Part shown: positions 19,380 through 30,978 of the stretch, piece by piece | Layout: every line of letters begins with the position of its first letter | Numbering within the stretch: position 1 is the stretch's first letter | From: a bacterium SCSIO 12696 | GTDB lineage: Bacteria > Pseudomonadota > Gammaproteobacteria > Pseudomonadales > Porticoccaceae | DNA length: 64,000 nt | Direction: 5' to 3' | Assembly (NCBI GenBank): GCA_024397955.1 | Contig: CP073744.1 | Coordinates: forward strand, 2,577,501-2,641,500 | The notes under the pieces: generated by a model | Seen by the model: the letters and a program-made list of their open reading frames with translations, nothing else | What the model was told of the DNA's origin: nothing | Databases searched by the model: none | Translations under genes and position numbers: made by a program

Positions 19380-20768
19380 TTGGTGACAGTGAGCTTACCT
19401 TTGCGCGATCACACAGAGTTTAGTGCCTCCGAACGCAGTGCGGTTTTTTCCATCGCGGGCCTGTATGGGCTGCGTATGCTCGGCCTGTTTATGGTGTTGC
19501 CGGTGCTGGTGCTCTATGCCGACGACTATCGTGGGGCCACACCGCAGTTGTTAGGTATCGCTCTGGGTGTGTATGGCCTAACCCAGGCGTTGCTGCAAAT
19601 ACCCCTCGGGCTGGTGTCAGATCGCATTGGCCGCAAGCCGGTGATTGTGGCGGGACTATTGGTGTTTGTGATCGGCAGTGTGTTGGCAGCGGTCGCAGAT
19701 AATATTTACCTGTTAGTGGCTGGCCGGGCGCTGCAGGGCGCTGGTGCCATCGCCAGTACTTTGATGGCTCTGGTAGCGGACGTCACCCGCGAGCAAAACC
19801 GCACCAAGGCTATGGCCAGTATCGGCGCCAGCATTGGCTTTGCGTTTTTATTGGCCATGGTGCTTGGCCCCTTGTTGGCTGCCCATATGGGAGGAGTGTC
19901 CGCGGTATTTTGGTGTACTGGGGTGTTGGGTGTATTGGGTTTGATTTGGTCCCAATGGCGCTTGCCAGCGGCTGGTGTTGGTGGCGTTGCGGTTAACCGT
20001 GAAACCCAGACGGTGCCGTTGATGATCGGCAATGTGCTCAAGGACGTGCGGTTGTTGCGACTGGATTTAGGAATTTTTGTGCTTCATCTGGTTTTGATGG
20101 CGGCGTTTTTAGCGATCCCGCAGGTGCTGGAGTCAGAGCTGGAAATAGCGCGCAGCAGCCATTCCTGGGTTTACTTGCTGTTGTTCGGGGGCTCATTTGT
20201 TGCCATTGTGCCCGCCATTATTGTTGCCGAGCGTGGTGGCAAAATGAAGCCAGTCTTTCTCAGTGCGATTGCTCTGGTTGCACTGAGTTTGGGTGGCTTT
20301 GCTGTGTGGCACCACGCTGGAGCTTGGGTCGCCCTGGCGTTGCTATTTTTGTTTTTTGCAGCGTTTAATCTGTTGGAAGCGAGCCTGCCGTCGTTAATCA
20401 GTAAAACCGCGCCGGCTGGTGCTCGTGGCACTGCCATGGGTGCTTATTCCAGTAGCCAATTCCTCGGAGCTTTTGCCGGTGGTGTACTGGGTGGCTGGTT
20501 GCTACCGGAGTATGGTGTTGAAGGGCTGTTTGTGGCGCTGGCTGGTTTGGCGGTGCTGTGGTTACTGGTGGCATCGCCAATGGAGGCACCAAGGCCGCTT
20601 TCGGGTGTTGTGCTCAAGTACAATGACCGTCCTGGCTACGTCAGTGAGCTGGAAGCACTGCCCGGGGTGGAAGATGTGTTGGTGATTGCCGAAGAGCGCA
20701 GTGTTTACGCCAAGGTGGATCGAAAAGAAGTGGATTGGGGGCTGTTGGCTCCTTATCTTTCAGAGTAA
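19380..20768 (+). CDS. MFS transporter (YajR-like drug/solute exporter)
   Basis: Major facilitator of up to 462 residues with about 12 membrane helices. The motif-A loop GLVSDRIGRKPVIVAG lies between helices 2 and 3. A soluble C-terminal extension (VVLKYNDRPGYVSELEALPGVEDVLVIAEERSVY) resembles the ferredoxin-like YAM domain of E. coli YajR. The reading frame opens with TTG (19380), followed by in-frame GTG codons at 19383 and 19389; any could be the start. It precedes ssb as in pseudomonads, but uvrA, usual on the other side, is missing here. The substrate is unknown. Confidence 0.85.
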   Translation: MVTVSLPLRDHTEFSASERSAVFSIAGLYGLRMLGLFMVLPVLVLYADDYRGATPQLLGIALGVYGLTQALLQIPLGLVSDRIGRKPVIVAGLLVFVIGSVLAAVADNIYLLVAGRALQGAGAIASTLMALVADVTREQNRTKAMASIGASIGFAFLLAMVLGPLLAAHMGGVSAVFWCTGVLGVLGLIWSQWRLPAAGVGGVAVNRETQTVPLMIGNVLKDVRLLRLDLGIFVLHLVLMAAFLAIPQVLESELEIARSSHSWVYLLLFGGSFVAIVPAIIVAERGGKMKPVFLSAIALVALSLGGFAVWHHAGAWVALALLFLFFAAFNLLEASLPSLISKTAPAGARGTAMGAYSSSQFLGAFAGGVLGGWLLPEYGVEGLFVALAGLAVLWLLVASPMEAPRPLSGVVLKYNDRPGYVSELEALPGVEDVLVIAEERSVYAKVDRKEVDWGLLAPYLSE

Positions 20769-20839
20769 GATAACCGGCTAATAATTTTGCAGAGGCTATA
20801 GGATTAAGCCTTGCTATCGACTCGCAGGGGAAATAAATA

Positions 20840-21328
20840 ATGGCGCGTGGCATTAACAAAGTAATTTTAGTGGGCAATTGTGGTCAGGATCCTGAAACTC
20901 GCTATATGCCCTCCGGAGGAGCGGTTACCAATATCAGTGTAGCCACGTCGGAAACCTGGAAAGACAAGCAAACCGGCCAGCCGCAAGAGCGGACTGAATG
21001 GCACCGGGTGGTGTTCTTTAATCGCTTGGGCGAGATTGCCGGTGAGTACCTTAAAAAGGGCAGCAAGGTGTATGTTGAAGGCTCATTGCGCACCCGCAAA
21101 TGGCAGGGGCAGGATGGCCAGGATCGATACACCACCGAAATCGTTGCCAGTGAAATGCAGATGCTGGACAGCCGCGGTGGCATGGGGCAGGACAACTATG
21201 GTTCTCAACAATCGGCGCCGCCACAGCAGTCGGCGCCCCAGCAACAACGCCCTGCGCAAAATCAGAATCAGTCTCAGCAGCAACCCAATAATGATTTTGA
21301 CAACTTTGATGACGATATTCCGTTCTAA
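20840..21328 (+). CDS. ssb: Single-stranded DNA-binding protein
   Basis: 162 residues. The OB fold fills about residues 1-112 ([56 protein letters not shown]). A flexible Gln-rich linker follows, then the acidic tail [11 protein letters not shown] that recruits replication and repair partners. It coats single-stranded DNA in replication, recombination and repair. A terminator follows. Confidence 0.97.
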   Translation: MARGINKVILVGNCGQDPETRYMPSGGAVTNISVATSETWKDKQTGQPQERTEWHRVVFFNRLGEIAGEYLKKGSKVYVEGSLRTRKWQGQDGQDRYTTEIVASEMQMLDSRGGMGQDNYGSQQSAPPQQSAPQQQRPAQNQNQSQQQPNNDFDNFDDDIPF

Positions 21329-21350
21329 TTACATTGGAACAAGGTTTTCC

Positions 21351-21375
21351 AAAGGCTCCTTTCGGGGCCTTTTTT
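21351..21375 (+). terminator. ssb terminator
   Basis: AAGGCTCC and GGGGCCTT pair around TTTC, followed by a run of T. It lies 23 bases after the ssb stop. Confidence 0.85.
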
Positions 21376-21401
21376 GTGGCTGCTAGAGAATCGAGGAGAG
21401 A

Positions 21402-22025
21402 ATGTTGCGCACCGCGTTGTTACTGTTTATGTCCTTCGCCATGGGCTTTGCGATTATGTCCAGCGAGTTGCTGGGTGGCCGTATTTTGGCACCTAATTTT
21501 GGCTCCAGTATTTTTGTCTGGGGCAGCATTATTACGGTGTATATGTTGGCATTGTCTTTGGGCTATCTGTTGGGTGGGCAGTGGTCGTTGCGAGCCCCCA
21601 ATTTTCGCAAGTTTGGTTTGCTGTTTCTGGTTGCCGGGCTGTCGCTGCTGCACATTGTGTTGTTCGATCAATGGGCCATGGAAACGGTATTCCTGCGGGT
21701 AGAAGACCCCAGGGGTGGCGCGCTGTTGGCGTCTCTGCTGCTGTTTTTTGGGCCTACGGTGATTATGGGGATTGCCGCTCCTTATGGCGTCAGGTTGTTG
21801 GTTGAAAGTCGGGAGAGCAGTGGCCGTGCTGCGGGCTTTCTCTATTTCGTGTCTACTCTAGGCAGCGCTTTGGGCACCATCATGACATCGTTCTACTTGG
21901 TGGTTTGGTTTGAGATCGATCAGATTATTTACTGTTGCACCGGTTTGTTGGTATTGCTTGGTGTGATTGCCTGTTTGATGCCTGACAACGCAAAAGATCA
22001 TCACCTGACGGAAGGGGGCAATTAA
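21402..22025 (+). CDS. Integral membrane protein, N-terminal half of a spermidine-synthase-like system
   Basis: 207 residues with about six to seven hydrophobic helices (MGFAIMSSELLGGRILAPNFGSS is the conserved first helix region). This matches the membrane portion of proteins annotated as membrane-bound or fused spermidine synthases. Its TAA stop overlaps the next ATG by one base (TAATG), so it is translationally coupled to the methyltransferase-fold gene that follows. In many genomes both halves form one polypeptide. The substrate is unknown. Confidence 0.75.
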   Translation: MLRTALLLFMSFAMGFAIMSSELLGGRILAPNFGSSIFVWGSIITVYMLALSLGYLLGGQWSLRAPNFRKFGLLFLVAGLSLLHIVLFDQWAMETVFLRVEDPRGGALLASLLLFFGPTVIMGIAAPYGVRLLVESRESSGRAAGFLYFVSTLGSALGTIMTSFYLVVWFEIDQIIYCCTGLLVLLGVIACLMPDNAKDHHLTEGGN

Positions 22026-22906
22026 TGCGACTACTGGGTTTGTTGGTTCTGGTGTTGCTGAGTTCCGCTGCCAGTGGTGAGGTGGTGCACCGGGAAAAGT
22101 CACTCTATCGGGACTTGTATGTGGAGGAAAGTGGCGGTCAACGTTGCCTGAAATTTCGCACCCGCGGTAATCGTGAAAGCAGTCAGTCCTGTATTTTCCT
22201 CGAACGGCCGGATGTATTGGCACTCAGTTATACACGTATGTCGATGGCGGGATTGTTTATCAAGCCAAACCCCAAAAACATTCTGGTAGTTGGCTTGGGT
22301 GGTGGGGTGTTACCTCGAGCCCTGCGCTCGCTCTACCCGGACACAAATATTACTTCTGTTGAAATTGATTCGGCAGTGGTGGATGTGGCCAAGCGCTATT
22401 TTTATTTTCAGGAAGAAGCTGCCAACCAGGTTGCTACCCAGGATGCCAGGGTGTTCGTGAAACGGGCCAGGCTGAAAAAGGCACAGTACGATTACATCAT
22501 CCTCGATGCCTTTAACGGTGATTACATCCCTGGCCATTTAATGACACTGGAGTTTTTTGAGGAACTGAAAAGCATCCTTGCTCCCCAAGGAGTGGTGATT
22601 GCCAACACCTTTAGTCGCAGTGATCTGGTGGACCATGAAGCGGCCACTTACCAAAAGGCGTTTGGCGAGTTTTACACAGTGTCCCAGCGTGATAGTGGCA
22701 ATCGGATTATTTTGGCATCCAATGCTGAGCTGCCCAGCAAAACGGACATGCATCGCAATATGCTCGCTGTATCACCTCAAATTAGTGCCTTGGGGGTGGA
22801 TGGTCGGAAACTGCTCAATGGCCTGGATCGTCGCCCTAAGTGGCGCCGCTCGGCGAAGGTACTAACCGACCAGTATTCGCCGGTGAATGTGTTGAATGGC
22901 AGGTAA
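22025..22906 (+). CDS. Spermidine-synthase-like (Rossmann methyltransferase fold) protein with N-terminal signal
   Basis: 293 residues. A hydrophobic N-terminus (MRLLGLLVLVLLSSAASGEV) looks like a signal peptide or anchor, unusual for this fold. The core has the nucleotide-binding loop NILVVGLGGGVLPRAL, the acidic strand end SVEIDSAVVDVA and YDYIILDAFNGDYIP, all typical of the polyamine aminopropyltransferase superfamily. The canonical spermidine synthase signature is incomplete, so an aminopropyltransferase role is uncertain. It is coupled to the preceding membrane gene. Confidence 0.75.
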   Translation: MRLLGLLVLVLLSSAASGEVVHREKSLYRDLYVEESGGQRCLKFRTRGNRESSQSCIFLERPDVLALSYTRMSMAGLFIKPNPKNILVVGLGGGVLPRALRSLYPDTNITSVEIDSAVVDVAKRYFYFQEEAANQVATQDARVFVKRARLKKAQYDYIILDAFNGDYIPGHLMTLEFFEELKSILAPQGVVIANTFSRSDLVDHEAATYQKAFGEFYTVSQRDSGNRIILASNAELPSKTDMHRNMLAVSPQISALGVDGRKLLNGLDRRPKWRRSAKVLTDQYSPVNVLNGR

Positions 22907-22963
22907 TGCCAGCTTGGCTGACATTACCTGGTTTTGAATGAGCTTGAAAAGCTGTTCAGCGGA

Positions 22964-24184
22964 TTAGGATGAATACCGCTGCATCACCAGCGCCGCATTG
23001 GTGCCACCAAAGCCAAAGCTGTTCGACATCACCGTATTCAAACCTGCGTTGTCGATGCGTTCTGTCACGATAGGCAGCTCAGCGGCACGTTCATCCAGGT
23101 TGTCGACGTTGGCGGAGGCCGCGATAAAGTCGCCTTGCAGCATCAACAGACTGTAAATCGCTTCATGAACACCGGCCGCCCCCAGGGCGTGGCCAGTCAG
23201 TGACTTGGTAGAGCTGATTTTCGGCACTTGGCCGGAGCCAAAGGTATCAGTAATGGCCTGCAATTCCTGGGTATCACCCACGGGAGTGCTGGTGCCATGG
23301 GTGTTGATGTAGTCGATAGGGCCGTCGACGGTTTCCATGGCTTGCTGCATGCAGCGAATGGCCCCTTCTCCTGAGGGCGCTACCATATCGTAGCCATCGG
23401 AAGTGGCGCCGTAGCCAACAATTTCGGCAATGATGTTGGCGCCTCGCGCCAAGGCGTGTTCCAGCTCTTCCACCACCACACAGCCGCCGCCACAGGAAAT
23501 GGTAAAACCGTCGCGGTCTGCGTCGTAGGCCCGTGAGGCTTTTTCGGGGTTGTCGTTGTATTTGGTGGTAAGGGCACCCATGGCATCGAACATGGAGGCC
23601 ATCGTCCAGTGTTCTTCTTCACCGCCCCCGGCAAAAATTACATCCTGCTTGCCCAGCTGAATCTGCTCTACAGCTGCGCCTATGCAATGTGCACTGGTGG
23701 CGCAAGCAGAGGTAATGCTGTAGTTCACCCCTTTGATCTTAAAGGGGGTCGCCAAGCAGGCGGAAACCGTGTTGCCCATGATTTGGGTAACTCGATAGGG
23801 CCCCATACGCTTTACGCCTTTGGCACGCATGGTGTCTACAGCTTCGATGAACTTGTCCCCAGAGAAGCCGCCTGAAGCCATGATAATGCCGGTACGTGGA
23901 TTGGAAACCTGGTCTTCATTGAGACCGGAGTTGTCGATGGCTTGTTGCATGGCCACATAGCCATAACCCGCGGGCTTGCCCATAAAGCGCATTACCTTGC
24001 GGTCGATATGCTCTTCGAGGTCGATATCCACATAGCCAGCTACGTGGCTGCGAAGGCCAAGTTCTTTATAGAGTTCTTTGTAGCGAATGCCGGATTTGCC
24101 TTCGCGAAGAGAGTTGGCAACAGTGTCGAGATCATTGCCGAGTGGGGAAACAATCCCCATTCCTGTGATAACAGCGCGCTTCAT
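22964..24184 (-). CDS. fabB: 3-oxoacyl-ACP synthase I
   Basis: 406 residues from ATG 24184 ([16 protein letters not shown]). It condenses malonyl-ACP with acyl-ACP in fatty acid elongation and is essential for unsaturated fatty acids. The active-site Cys is C161 (SACATSAH), with the two His in [11 protein letters not shown] and TGHALGAAG. Sequence features ([22 protein letters not shown]) favour FabB over FabF. In pseudomonads fabB follows fabA; here it stands alone, divergent from galU, so fabA must lie elsewhere. Confidence 0.93.
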   Translation of the reverse strand: MKRAVITGMGIVSPLGNDLDTVANSLREGKSGIRYKELYKELGLRSHVAGYVDIDLEEHIDRKVMRFMGKPAGYGYVAMQQAIDNSGLNEDQVSNPRTGIIMASGGFSGDKFIEAVDTMRAKGVKRMGPYRVTQIMGNTVSACLATPFKIKGVNYSITSACATSAHCIGAAVEQIQLGKQDVIFAGGGEEEHWTMASMFDAMGALTTKYNDNPEKASRAYDADRDGFTISCGGGCVVVEELEHALARGANIIAEIVGYGATSDGYDMVAPSGEGAIRCMQQAMETVDGPIDYINTHGTSTPVGDTQELQAITDTFGSGQVPKISSTKSLTGHALGAAGVHEAIYSLLMLQGDFIAASANVDNLDERAAELPIVTERIDNAGLNTVMSNSFGFGGTNAALVMQRYSS

Positions 24185-24364
24185 ACGGTACCCCAATCCC
24201 CAAAAATGCCAAATTAAATCCAGATGGCATTGTACTTCATGGCTACAGCGTTGTTAACCGACCGATCACCCTCAATGGGTGTTGTTCGGTCTGTGCAATT
24301 GGCAGCGAAGCGGCGATAATAGCTTTCATTAAAACGTCTGCTTTGCCTATTAAAGGATTACATT

Positions 24365-25216
24365 ATGATAAGAAAATGCCTGTTTCCGGTGGCTGGCTAT
24401 GGCACTCGCTTCTTGCCAGCAACCAAATCAATGCCCAAAGAAATGCTGCCTATCGTTAATCGTCCCTTGGTGCAATATGGGGTAGAGGAGGCCATGGACG
24501 CAGGTCTCAATGAAATCGGCTTTGTTACAGGCCGTGGTAAGCGGGCTATTGAAGATCACTTCGATACCAATTATGAATTGGAGCACCAAATATCTGGTAC
24601 ATCGAAGGAAGAGTATCTGCACAGTATTCGCCATGTGATTGAAAACGGCAGCTTTTCCTTTACCCGTCAGCGGGAGATGAAAGGTCTCGGGCACGCCATT
24701 TTGACCGGTGAACGGCTGATTGGCTATGAGCCCTGCGGTGTTATTTTGGCGGATGACTTTTGTATTGGCGAAGGTGGAAAAGGGGTTATGGCTCAATTGG
24801 TGGAGATCTACCGGCGCACTGGCAAAAGTGTGGTCGCGATTGAGGAGGTGCCCGATGACGATGTTTCCAAGTTTGGTGTGATCGCCGGTGAGGAAATAGA
24901 GCCGGGGTTGTATCAGGTGAACGATATGGTGGAAAAGCCCGCCAAAGAAGATGCGCCCAGTAATATGGCGATTATTGGTCGCTATGTGCTGACCCCAGAT
25001 ATTTTCAATATTCTTCGTTATACCAAGCCAGGTAAAGGTGGGGAGATTCAGATCACCGATGCTCTACTGGAGCAGGCCCGGCGAGGAGATGTGTTGGCGT
25101 ACAAATTTAAAGGTAAGCGTTTTGATTGTGGCAGTGTCGATGGTTATGTGGCAGCTACCAACTACGTGTACGAAAACTTTTATCGCAAAGATAAGGAGCA
25201 GGTAACGCATGTCTGA
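24365..25216 (+). CDS. galU: UTP-glucose-1-phosphate uridylyltransferase
   Basis: 283 residues. It makes UDP-glucose for envelope polysaccharides and trehalose or glycogen routes. The start [21 protein letters not shown] contains the nucleotide-binding G-x-G-T-R-x-L-P-x-T-K signature. [19 protein letters not shown] and the active-site Lys region are present. It overlaps the following phosphohexomutase by eight bases, and the two should act in sequence on hexose phosphates. Confidence 0.95.
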   Translation: MIRKCLFPVAGYGTRFLPATKSMPKEMLPIVNRPLVQYGVEEAMDAGLNEIGFVTGRGKRAIEDHFDTNYELEHQISGTSKEEYLHSIRHVIENGSFSFTRQREMKGLGHAILTGERLIGYEPCGVILADDFCIGEGGKGVMAQLVEIYRRTGKSVVAIEEVPDDDVSKFGVIAGEEIEPGLYQVNDMVEKPAKEDAPSNMAIIGRYVLTPDIFNILRYTKPGKGGEIQITDALLEQARRGDVLAYKFKGKRFDCGSVDGYVAATNYVYENFYRKDKEQVTHV

Positions 25217-26576
25217 CTGTAAGGATGTGGTCGAAATCAATTGTTTTAAGGCCTATGACGTTCGTGGGCGAGTGCCCGATGAGCTCAATGTTGATGTGGC
25301 GTATCGTATTGGCCGCGCCACTGCCCAATTTTTAGGTGCGCAGTGCATGGTGGTTGGTCACGATATTCGCCTCACCAGCCCAGAACTGTGCGATGCTTTG
25401 GTGCATGGCCTGCGGGAAGGTGGTGTTAACGTTACTCATATTGGCCAGTGCGGTACTGAGGAGATTTATTTTGCCACTTCCCATGGCGGCTTTGACGGCG
25501 GCATTGTAGTAACCGCGAGTCACAACCCCATGGATTACAACGGCATGAAGTTTGTGCGCGAGCAATCCAGACCTATCTCTGGGGACAATGGCCTGCTGGA
25601 GATCAAAGCGTTGGCGGAGAAGGGGGATTTCTCCCCTGTAGGTGATTTGGGCTCTTTGGAGCGAGTGGAAGATAAGTCCGCGTATATCGAGCACCTGCTG
25701 GGCTATGTTGACCGTCAACAGCTGAAGCCACTGAAATTAGTTGTTAATGCAGGCAATGGTGGTGCGGGCTCGGTGGTGGATTTGCTCGAGCCACACCTGC
25801 CATTTGGGTTTATTAAAGTCCACCATCAGCCGGATGGCCACTTTCCTAACGGGGTGCCGAATCCGCTTCTGGAAGAGAATCGCGCTGCCACCGCTGAAGT
25901 GGTGCGCCGCGAAAATGCAGATATGGGTATCGCCTGGGATGGCGATTTTGACCGTTGTTTTTTCTTTGATGAGCAGGGTGAGTTCGTTGAAGGATACTAT
26001 TTAGTCGGCCTGCTGGCAGAGAGCTTTCTGAATAAGCACGGTAGTGGCTCGATCATTCATGACCCTCGTCTGACTTGGAATACCATTGATGTGGTGAACC
26101 GCTGCGGCGGCACTCCGGTGTTGACCAAGACGGGCCATGCTTTTATTAAACAGTGTATGCGTGATCACGATGCGCTCTATGGTGGAGAAATGAGTGCCCA
26201 CCATTACTTCCGTGATTTTGCCTATTGCGACAGCGGTATGATCCCTTGGTTGTTGGTGGCGGAAATTGTTAGCCAAAGTGGCAAAACGCTGTCGCAACTG
26301 GTTGCAGAATGTCAGCAGGCTTACCCGGTCAGTGGTGAGATCAACAGCCGTATTAAAGACCCCAATGCGGTACTGGCGCGGCTGGCTGAGCAATATGGGG
26401 GTCAGGCTGTGGCGGAAGACCGCACTGACGGTCTGAGCCTGGATATGGGAGACTGGCGGTTTAATGTGCGCATGTCCAATACAGAACCGGTGGTGCGCTT
26501 AAATGTAGAGAGCCGCGCCAACCCTGAATTGATGCAGGAAAAAACCAAAGAGCTGCTGGCAATCATTAGGGCGTAG
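25209..26576 (+). CDS. manB: Phosphomannomutase / phosphoglucomutase
   Basis: 455 residues of the alpha-D-phosphohexomutase family. The phosphoserine loop is [13 protein letters not shown], the metal loop [16 protein letters not shown], the sugar-binding loop [10 protein letters not shown] and the phosphate-binding [12 protein letters not shown]. These resemble E. coli CpsG/ManB more than AlgC. It interconverts hexose-6- and hexose-1-phosphates, feeding galU (Glc1P) or GDP-mannose synthesis. It overlaps galU, so they are co-translated. The exact substrate preference cannot be read. Confidence 0.88.
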   Translation: MSDCKDVVEINCFKAYDVRGRVPDELNVDVAYRIGRATAQFLGAQCMVVGHDIRLTSPELCDALVHGLREGGVNVTHIGQCGTEEIYFATSHGGFDGGIVVTASHNPMDYNGMKFVREQSRPISGDNGLLEIKALAEKGDFSPVGDLGSLERVEDKSAYIEHLLGYVDRQQLKPLKLVVNAGNGGAGSVVDLLEPHLPFGFIKVHHQPDGHFPNGVPNPLLEENRAATAEVVRRENADMGIAWDGDFDRCFFFDEQGEFVEGYYLVGLLAESFLNKHGSGSIIHDPRLTWNTIDVVNRCGGTPVLTKTGHAFIKQCMRDHDALYGGEMSAHHYFRDFAYCDSGMIPWLLVAEIVSQSGKTLSQLVAECQQAYPVSGEINSRIKDPNAVLARLAEQYGGQAVAEDRTDGLSLDMGDWRFNVRMSNTEPVVRLNVESRANPELMQEKTKELLAIIRA

Positions 26577-26589
26577 GCCTGTATTGTCA

Positions 26590-26624
26590 GAGTGGCGGGT
26601 TTCTGATCTCGAGACCCGCCACTC
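26590..26624. terminator. Bidirectional hairpin between manB and ispB
   Basis: GAGTGGCGGGT and ACCCGCCACTC form an 11-bp GC-rich stem in the 54-base gap between two convergent genes. No T-run follows, so termination strength is uncertain. Confidence 0.6.
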
Positions 26625-26630
26625 CAACGA

Positions 26631-27593
26631 TTAATACGTTCTGGCTATTGAGAAGTCCGCCAAGTCCGCCAACGTAGTTTTCAACGGCGAATCCGGCAGT
26701 TGGCTGAGTTGAGCTTTAGCAGAGGCTACTTGTTGGTTGGCTTGCTCAAGGGTGTAGTTCAGCGCGCCGGTTTTCTTAACAATCTCCACCACCTGTTCCA
26801 GCTTTTCCACTTGTGCCTCTTTGATAGCAGTACGGATGGTTTCGGCTTGTTGTTCGTCACCCAGTCGCATGGCCGCCAGCAGTGGTAGAGTGGGTTTGCC
26901 TTCTGCAAGGTCGTCACCGACATTTTTGCCCAACTCTTCTGCGTTACCTTGATAGTCCAGGGCGTCGTCCACCAGTTGGAAAGCCAGGCCCAGGTGACGT
27001 CCATAGAGCTTTAACGCTTGCTGATGCTGGTCGTTGTCTGTGGCCAATACTGCTCCCGCGTGGGCCGCGGCTTCAAACAACTGGGCGGTTTTCTTGCCAA
27101 TCACTTCAAAGTAGTTTGCTTCGCTGATATCCGGGTTGCCGGCGTTAATCAGCTGCTGCACTTCGCCTTCAGAGATGATGTTGGTGGTATCGGCCAGTAT
27201 GGCCATAATGCGCATATCGCCAATAGCCACCAGCATCTGGAATGCCCGTGAATAGAGAAAGTCGCCAACTAGAACGCTGGGGGCATTGCCCCAGCGGGCG
27301 TTGGCAGTAGCGCGACCGCGGCGCATATCGGAAGTGTCCACCACGTCATCATGGAGCAGGGTGGCGGTGTGAATAAACTCGATAATCGCCGCCAGCTCTA
27401 TGTGCTGCTTGCCCTGATCGCCACAAGCATTGGCTGCGAGTAGCACCAGTAGGGGGCGCAGGCGTTTGCCGCCAGCATCGACAATGTATTGACCAATATT
27501 TTCCACCAGCCCAACATCCGAATGCAGCTGGTTAATAATCAAGTCGTTGACCGCCAGAAAGTCCTCTTCAACAGCGTGATGGAAGGGCAGCAT
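26631..27593 (-). CDS. ispB: Octaprenyl diphosphate synthase
   Basis: Trans-prenyltransferase of 320 residues. It builds the long isoprenoid side chain of ubiquinone. The first aspartate-rich motif is LLHDDVVDTSDMRRG and the second LVDDALDYQG. KRLRPLLVLLAA and the GKPTLPLL region are also conserved. It is divergent from rplU, a widespread gammaproteobacterial arrangement. Chain length (8 or 9 units) is not readable with certainty. Confidence 0.93.
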   Translation of the reverse strand: MLPFHHAVEEDFLAVNDLIINQLHSDVGLVENIGQYIVDAGGKRLRPLLVLLAANACGDQGKQHIELAAIIEFIHTATLLHDDVVDTSDMRRGRATANARWGNAPSVLVGDFLYSRAFQMLVAIGDMRIMAILADTTNIISEGEVQQLINAGNPDISEANYFEVIGKKTAQLFEAAAHAGAVLATDNDQHQQALKLYGRHLGLAFQLVDDALDYQGNAEELGKNVGDDLAEGKPTLPLLAAMRLGDEQQAETIRTAIKEAQVEKLEQVVEIVKKTGALNYTLEQANQQVASAKAQLSQLPDSPLKTTLADLADFSIARTY

Positions 27594-27879
27594 GGAAATG
27601 GGTGTTCCTTAAATAATTGGTACAGCGTGAGGGCTGGAATGCTAGGTGGCACTATAGGAGGTGTCAAGCGTCCCAAGGTGCTGTAATAGCGGTAAATGAT
27701 AGCTGCAAATAACCTCAAATTTGCTCTTGCGGCTCAGGGGTGATTTCCGTACAATTGCCGCCCTCGAATCTGGGGCTCGGCTTTTAAGACGACTTTCTTG
27801 CTTACTTATGGGTAGTAAATAGGTAATAGACAAGAGCGTGAATTAAGCTGGCCCATATGCATAAAATCTGGAGCAGATT

Positions 27880-28194
27880 ATGTACGCGGTTATCGCAAGC
27901 GGTGGTAAGCAACATCGCGTCCAGGAGGGTGAAACCCTTCGCCTGGAAAAATTGGAAGTGGCCACTGGTGAAAACATCGACTTCGACCAGGTGTTGATGG
28001 TTGCCGACGGCGAAAATATCAACATCGGTGCCCCTGTGGTAGACGGTGCTAAGGTGAGTGCAGAGGTTTTGGCTCACGGTCGTGGTGACAAAGTGAGCAT
28101 TATTAAGTTCAAGCGTCGCAAGCACCACCGCAAGCAAATGGGCCACCGTCAGTGGTTCACCGAAGTGAAAATCACCGGCATCAGTGCTGGTTAA
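27880..28194 (+). CDS. rplU: 50S ribosomal protein L21
   Basis: 104 residues ([23 protein letters not shown]...). The C-terminal [23 protein letters not shown] is the L21 signature area, which binds 23S rRNA. It forms an operon with rpmA 24 bases downstream. GGAGCAG-type sequence precedes the start. Confidence 0.98.
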   Translation: MYAVIASGGKQHRVQEGETLRLEKLEVATGENIDFDQVLMVADGENINIGAPVVDGAKVSAEVLAHGRGDKVSIIKFKRRKHHRKQMGHRQWFTEVKITGISAG

Positions 28195-28218
28195 TTTAAG
28201 GTTTTAGGAGACTGGATC

Positions 28219-28476
28219 ATGGCTCACAAGAAAGCTGGTGGTAGTACTCGTAACGGACGGGATTCAGAAAGTAAACGCCTGGGTGTGAAGCGCTTTGGCG
28301 GCGAAGAAATCTCTGCGGGCAGCATCATTCTTCGTCAGCGTGGCACCAAGTTCCACGCTGGTGACAATGTTGGCATGGGTCGCGACCACACTTTGTTCGC
28401 AAAAGCCGATGGCAAAGTGCAGTTCACCACTCGTGGCGACAAGAATCGCAAGTATGTAGAAGTTGTGACTGCCTGA
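28219..28476 (+). CDS. rpmA: 50S ribosomal protein L27
   Basis: 85 residues ([20 protein letters not shown]...). Its flexible N-terminus reaches the peptidyl-transferase centre. AGGAG lies upstream of the ATG. The proteobacterial form begins directly at MAHKKAG with no leader to cleave. It is followed by a terminator and then obg. Confidence 0.98.
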   Translation: MAHKKAGGSTRNGRDSESKRLGVKRFGGEEISAGSIILRQRGTKFHAGDNVGMGRDHTLFAKADGKVQFTTRGDKNRKYVEVVTA

Positions 28477-28500
28477 TCAGGGCTTACACTTCTCTACTAT

Positions 28501-29771
<1,271 letters not shown>

Positions 29772-29787
29772 CGTTTCTGGGCTTCGT

Positions 29788-30951
29788 CTAACGCCGAATG
29801 GAGGGAGCCACTGTGGCAACGATGTCCAGGGTCAGCTCTTGTCCGCCACGCACAATTTCAAAGCTCAGTTTTTCTCCAGGGGCCAGGCCAAACATCAGTT
29901 GCGAAATGTACGCGCGGTCTGTGCGTCGCTGGCTGTTGATGCCAATGATAATGTCGCCAGACAATAATCCCGCGCTGCTGGCTGGGCCAATACCCACATC
30001 GGTCACCAAAAGCCCAGCTTTGTACTCAAATCCCAATAGCCCGAGTTGGCGACTGTTCAGTGTTTCAATGCCAATATTGCCTATAAACCCTCGCAGTACT
30101 TGGCCGTACTCGCGAATGTCGTGCAGTACTTTTAGAGCGGTATTGGTGGGTATGGCGAAACTGATACCGTAGCTGGGGTCGCCGCCTTCGCGGTTTTGCC
30201 CGTTGCTGATGCGATTACCCTGGTTGTCTACGGCGGCACCGCTGAGGGTGGCGTTATTGATGCCCAGTAGCCTGCCGTAGGCATCCACCAGAGCACCGCC
30301 GGAATTGCCCGGGTTAATGGCGGCATCTGTTTGAATGCTCTCGCGATATTGATTGTTGCCAAATTCCTTTTGGCCGATAGCGCTGATAATGCCCTGGGTG
30401 ACCGTTTGTCCAACGCCGTGAGGGTTGCCAATGGCGAGCACTACTTGCCCCACCTCTGCACCCATCGAATCAACCGTTTCTACGGGAGTCAGATTTTCCA
30501 GGTCGATTTTGAGTACGGTTAAATCCGTGAACTTGTCAGAGCCCACTACCTCGGCAACCGCAGTACGGCCATCTTGAAGTTGAACGCTGATCTCGCTGGC
30601 ACCGGCCACCACATGGAGGTTGGTCAGAATATGGCCGTCATTGCTGAGGATAACCCCTGAGCCGAGGCCAATGGCCTCGCGGGTGCGCGGTGTTACCGCA
30701 TTGGTCAATTGGCGCAACACCGGGTCATCGAGAAGTGGGTGGCGGGAGCGTTGGATGACTTGTCGTCGGCTATAAATATTGACCACGGAGGGAGCGGCAC
30801 GGCGCACTGCGTCGGCGTAAGAAACTGGCCCATTCAGACCTATTGGGTGTTCTGCATCTGGCTTCAGTGCCTGAAAAATCAGAATAACCCCGGCAGCGGC
30901 AATGCCGGCGGCCACAGGCCAACCGAGAAAGTTGAGCAGGCGGGATTTCAT
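29788..30951 (-). CDS. degS: DegS/AlgW-type periplasmic serine protease
   Basis: 387 residues. One N-terminal membrane helix (WPVAAGIAAAGVILIFQ) anchors a trypsin-like domain with triad H113, D143 and S217 (NPGNSGGA), followed by a single PDZ domain (about 280-375). One PDZ plus a membrane anchor identifies the DegS/AlgW class, which senses misfolded outer-membrane proteins and starts cleavage of the anti-sigma factor RseA/MucA. It converges on obg and follows zapG on the same strand. Confidence 0.9.
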   Translation of the reverse strand: MKSRLLNFLGWPVAAGIAAAGVILIFQALKPDAEHPIGLNGPVSYADAVRRAAPSVVNIYSRRQVIQRSRHPLLDDPVLRQLTNAVTPRTREAIGLGSGVILSNDGHILTNLHVVAGASEISVQLQDGRTAVAEVVGSDKFTDLTVLKIDLENLTPVETVDSMGAEVGQVVLAIGNPHGVGQTVTQGIISAIGQKEFGNNQYRESIQTDAAINPGNSGGALVDAYGRLLGINNATLSGAAVDNQGNRISNGQNREGGDPSYGISFAIPTNTALKVLHDIREYGQVLRGFIGNIGIETLNSRQLGLLGFEYKAGLLVTDVGIGPASSAGLLSGDIIIGINSQRRTDRAYISQLMFGLAPGEKLSFEIVRGGQELTLDIVATVAPSIRR

Positions 30952-30978
30952 GGCGGCTGAACCCGGGCCTGTTGCGGA

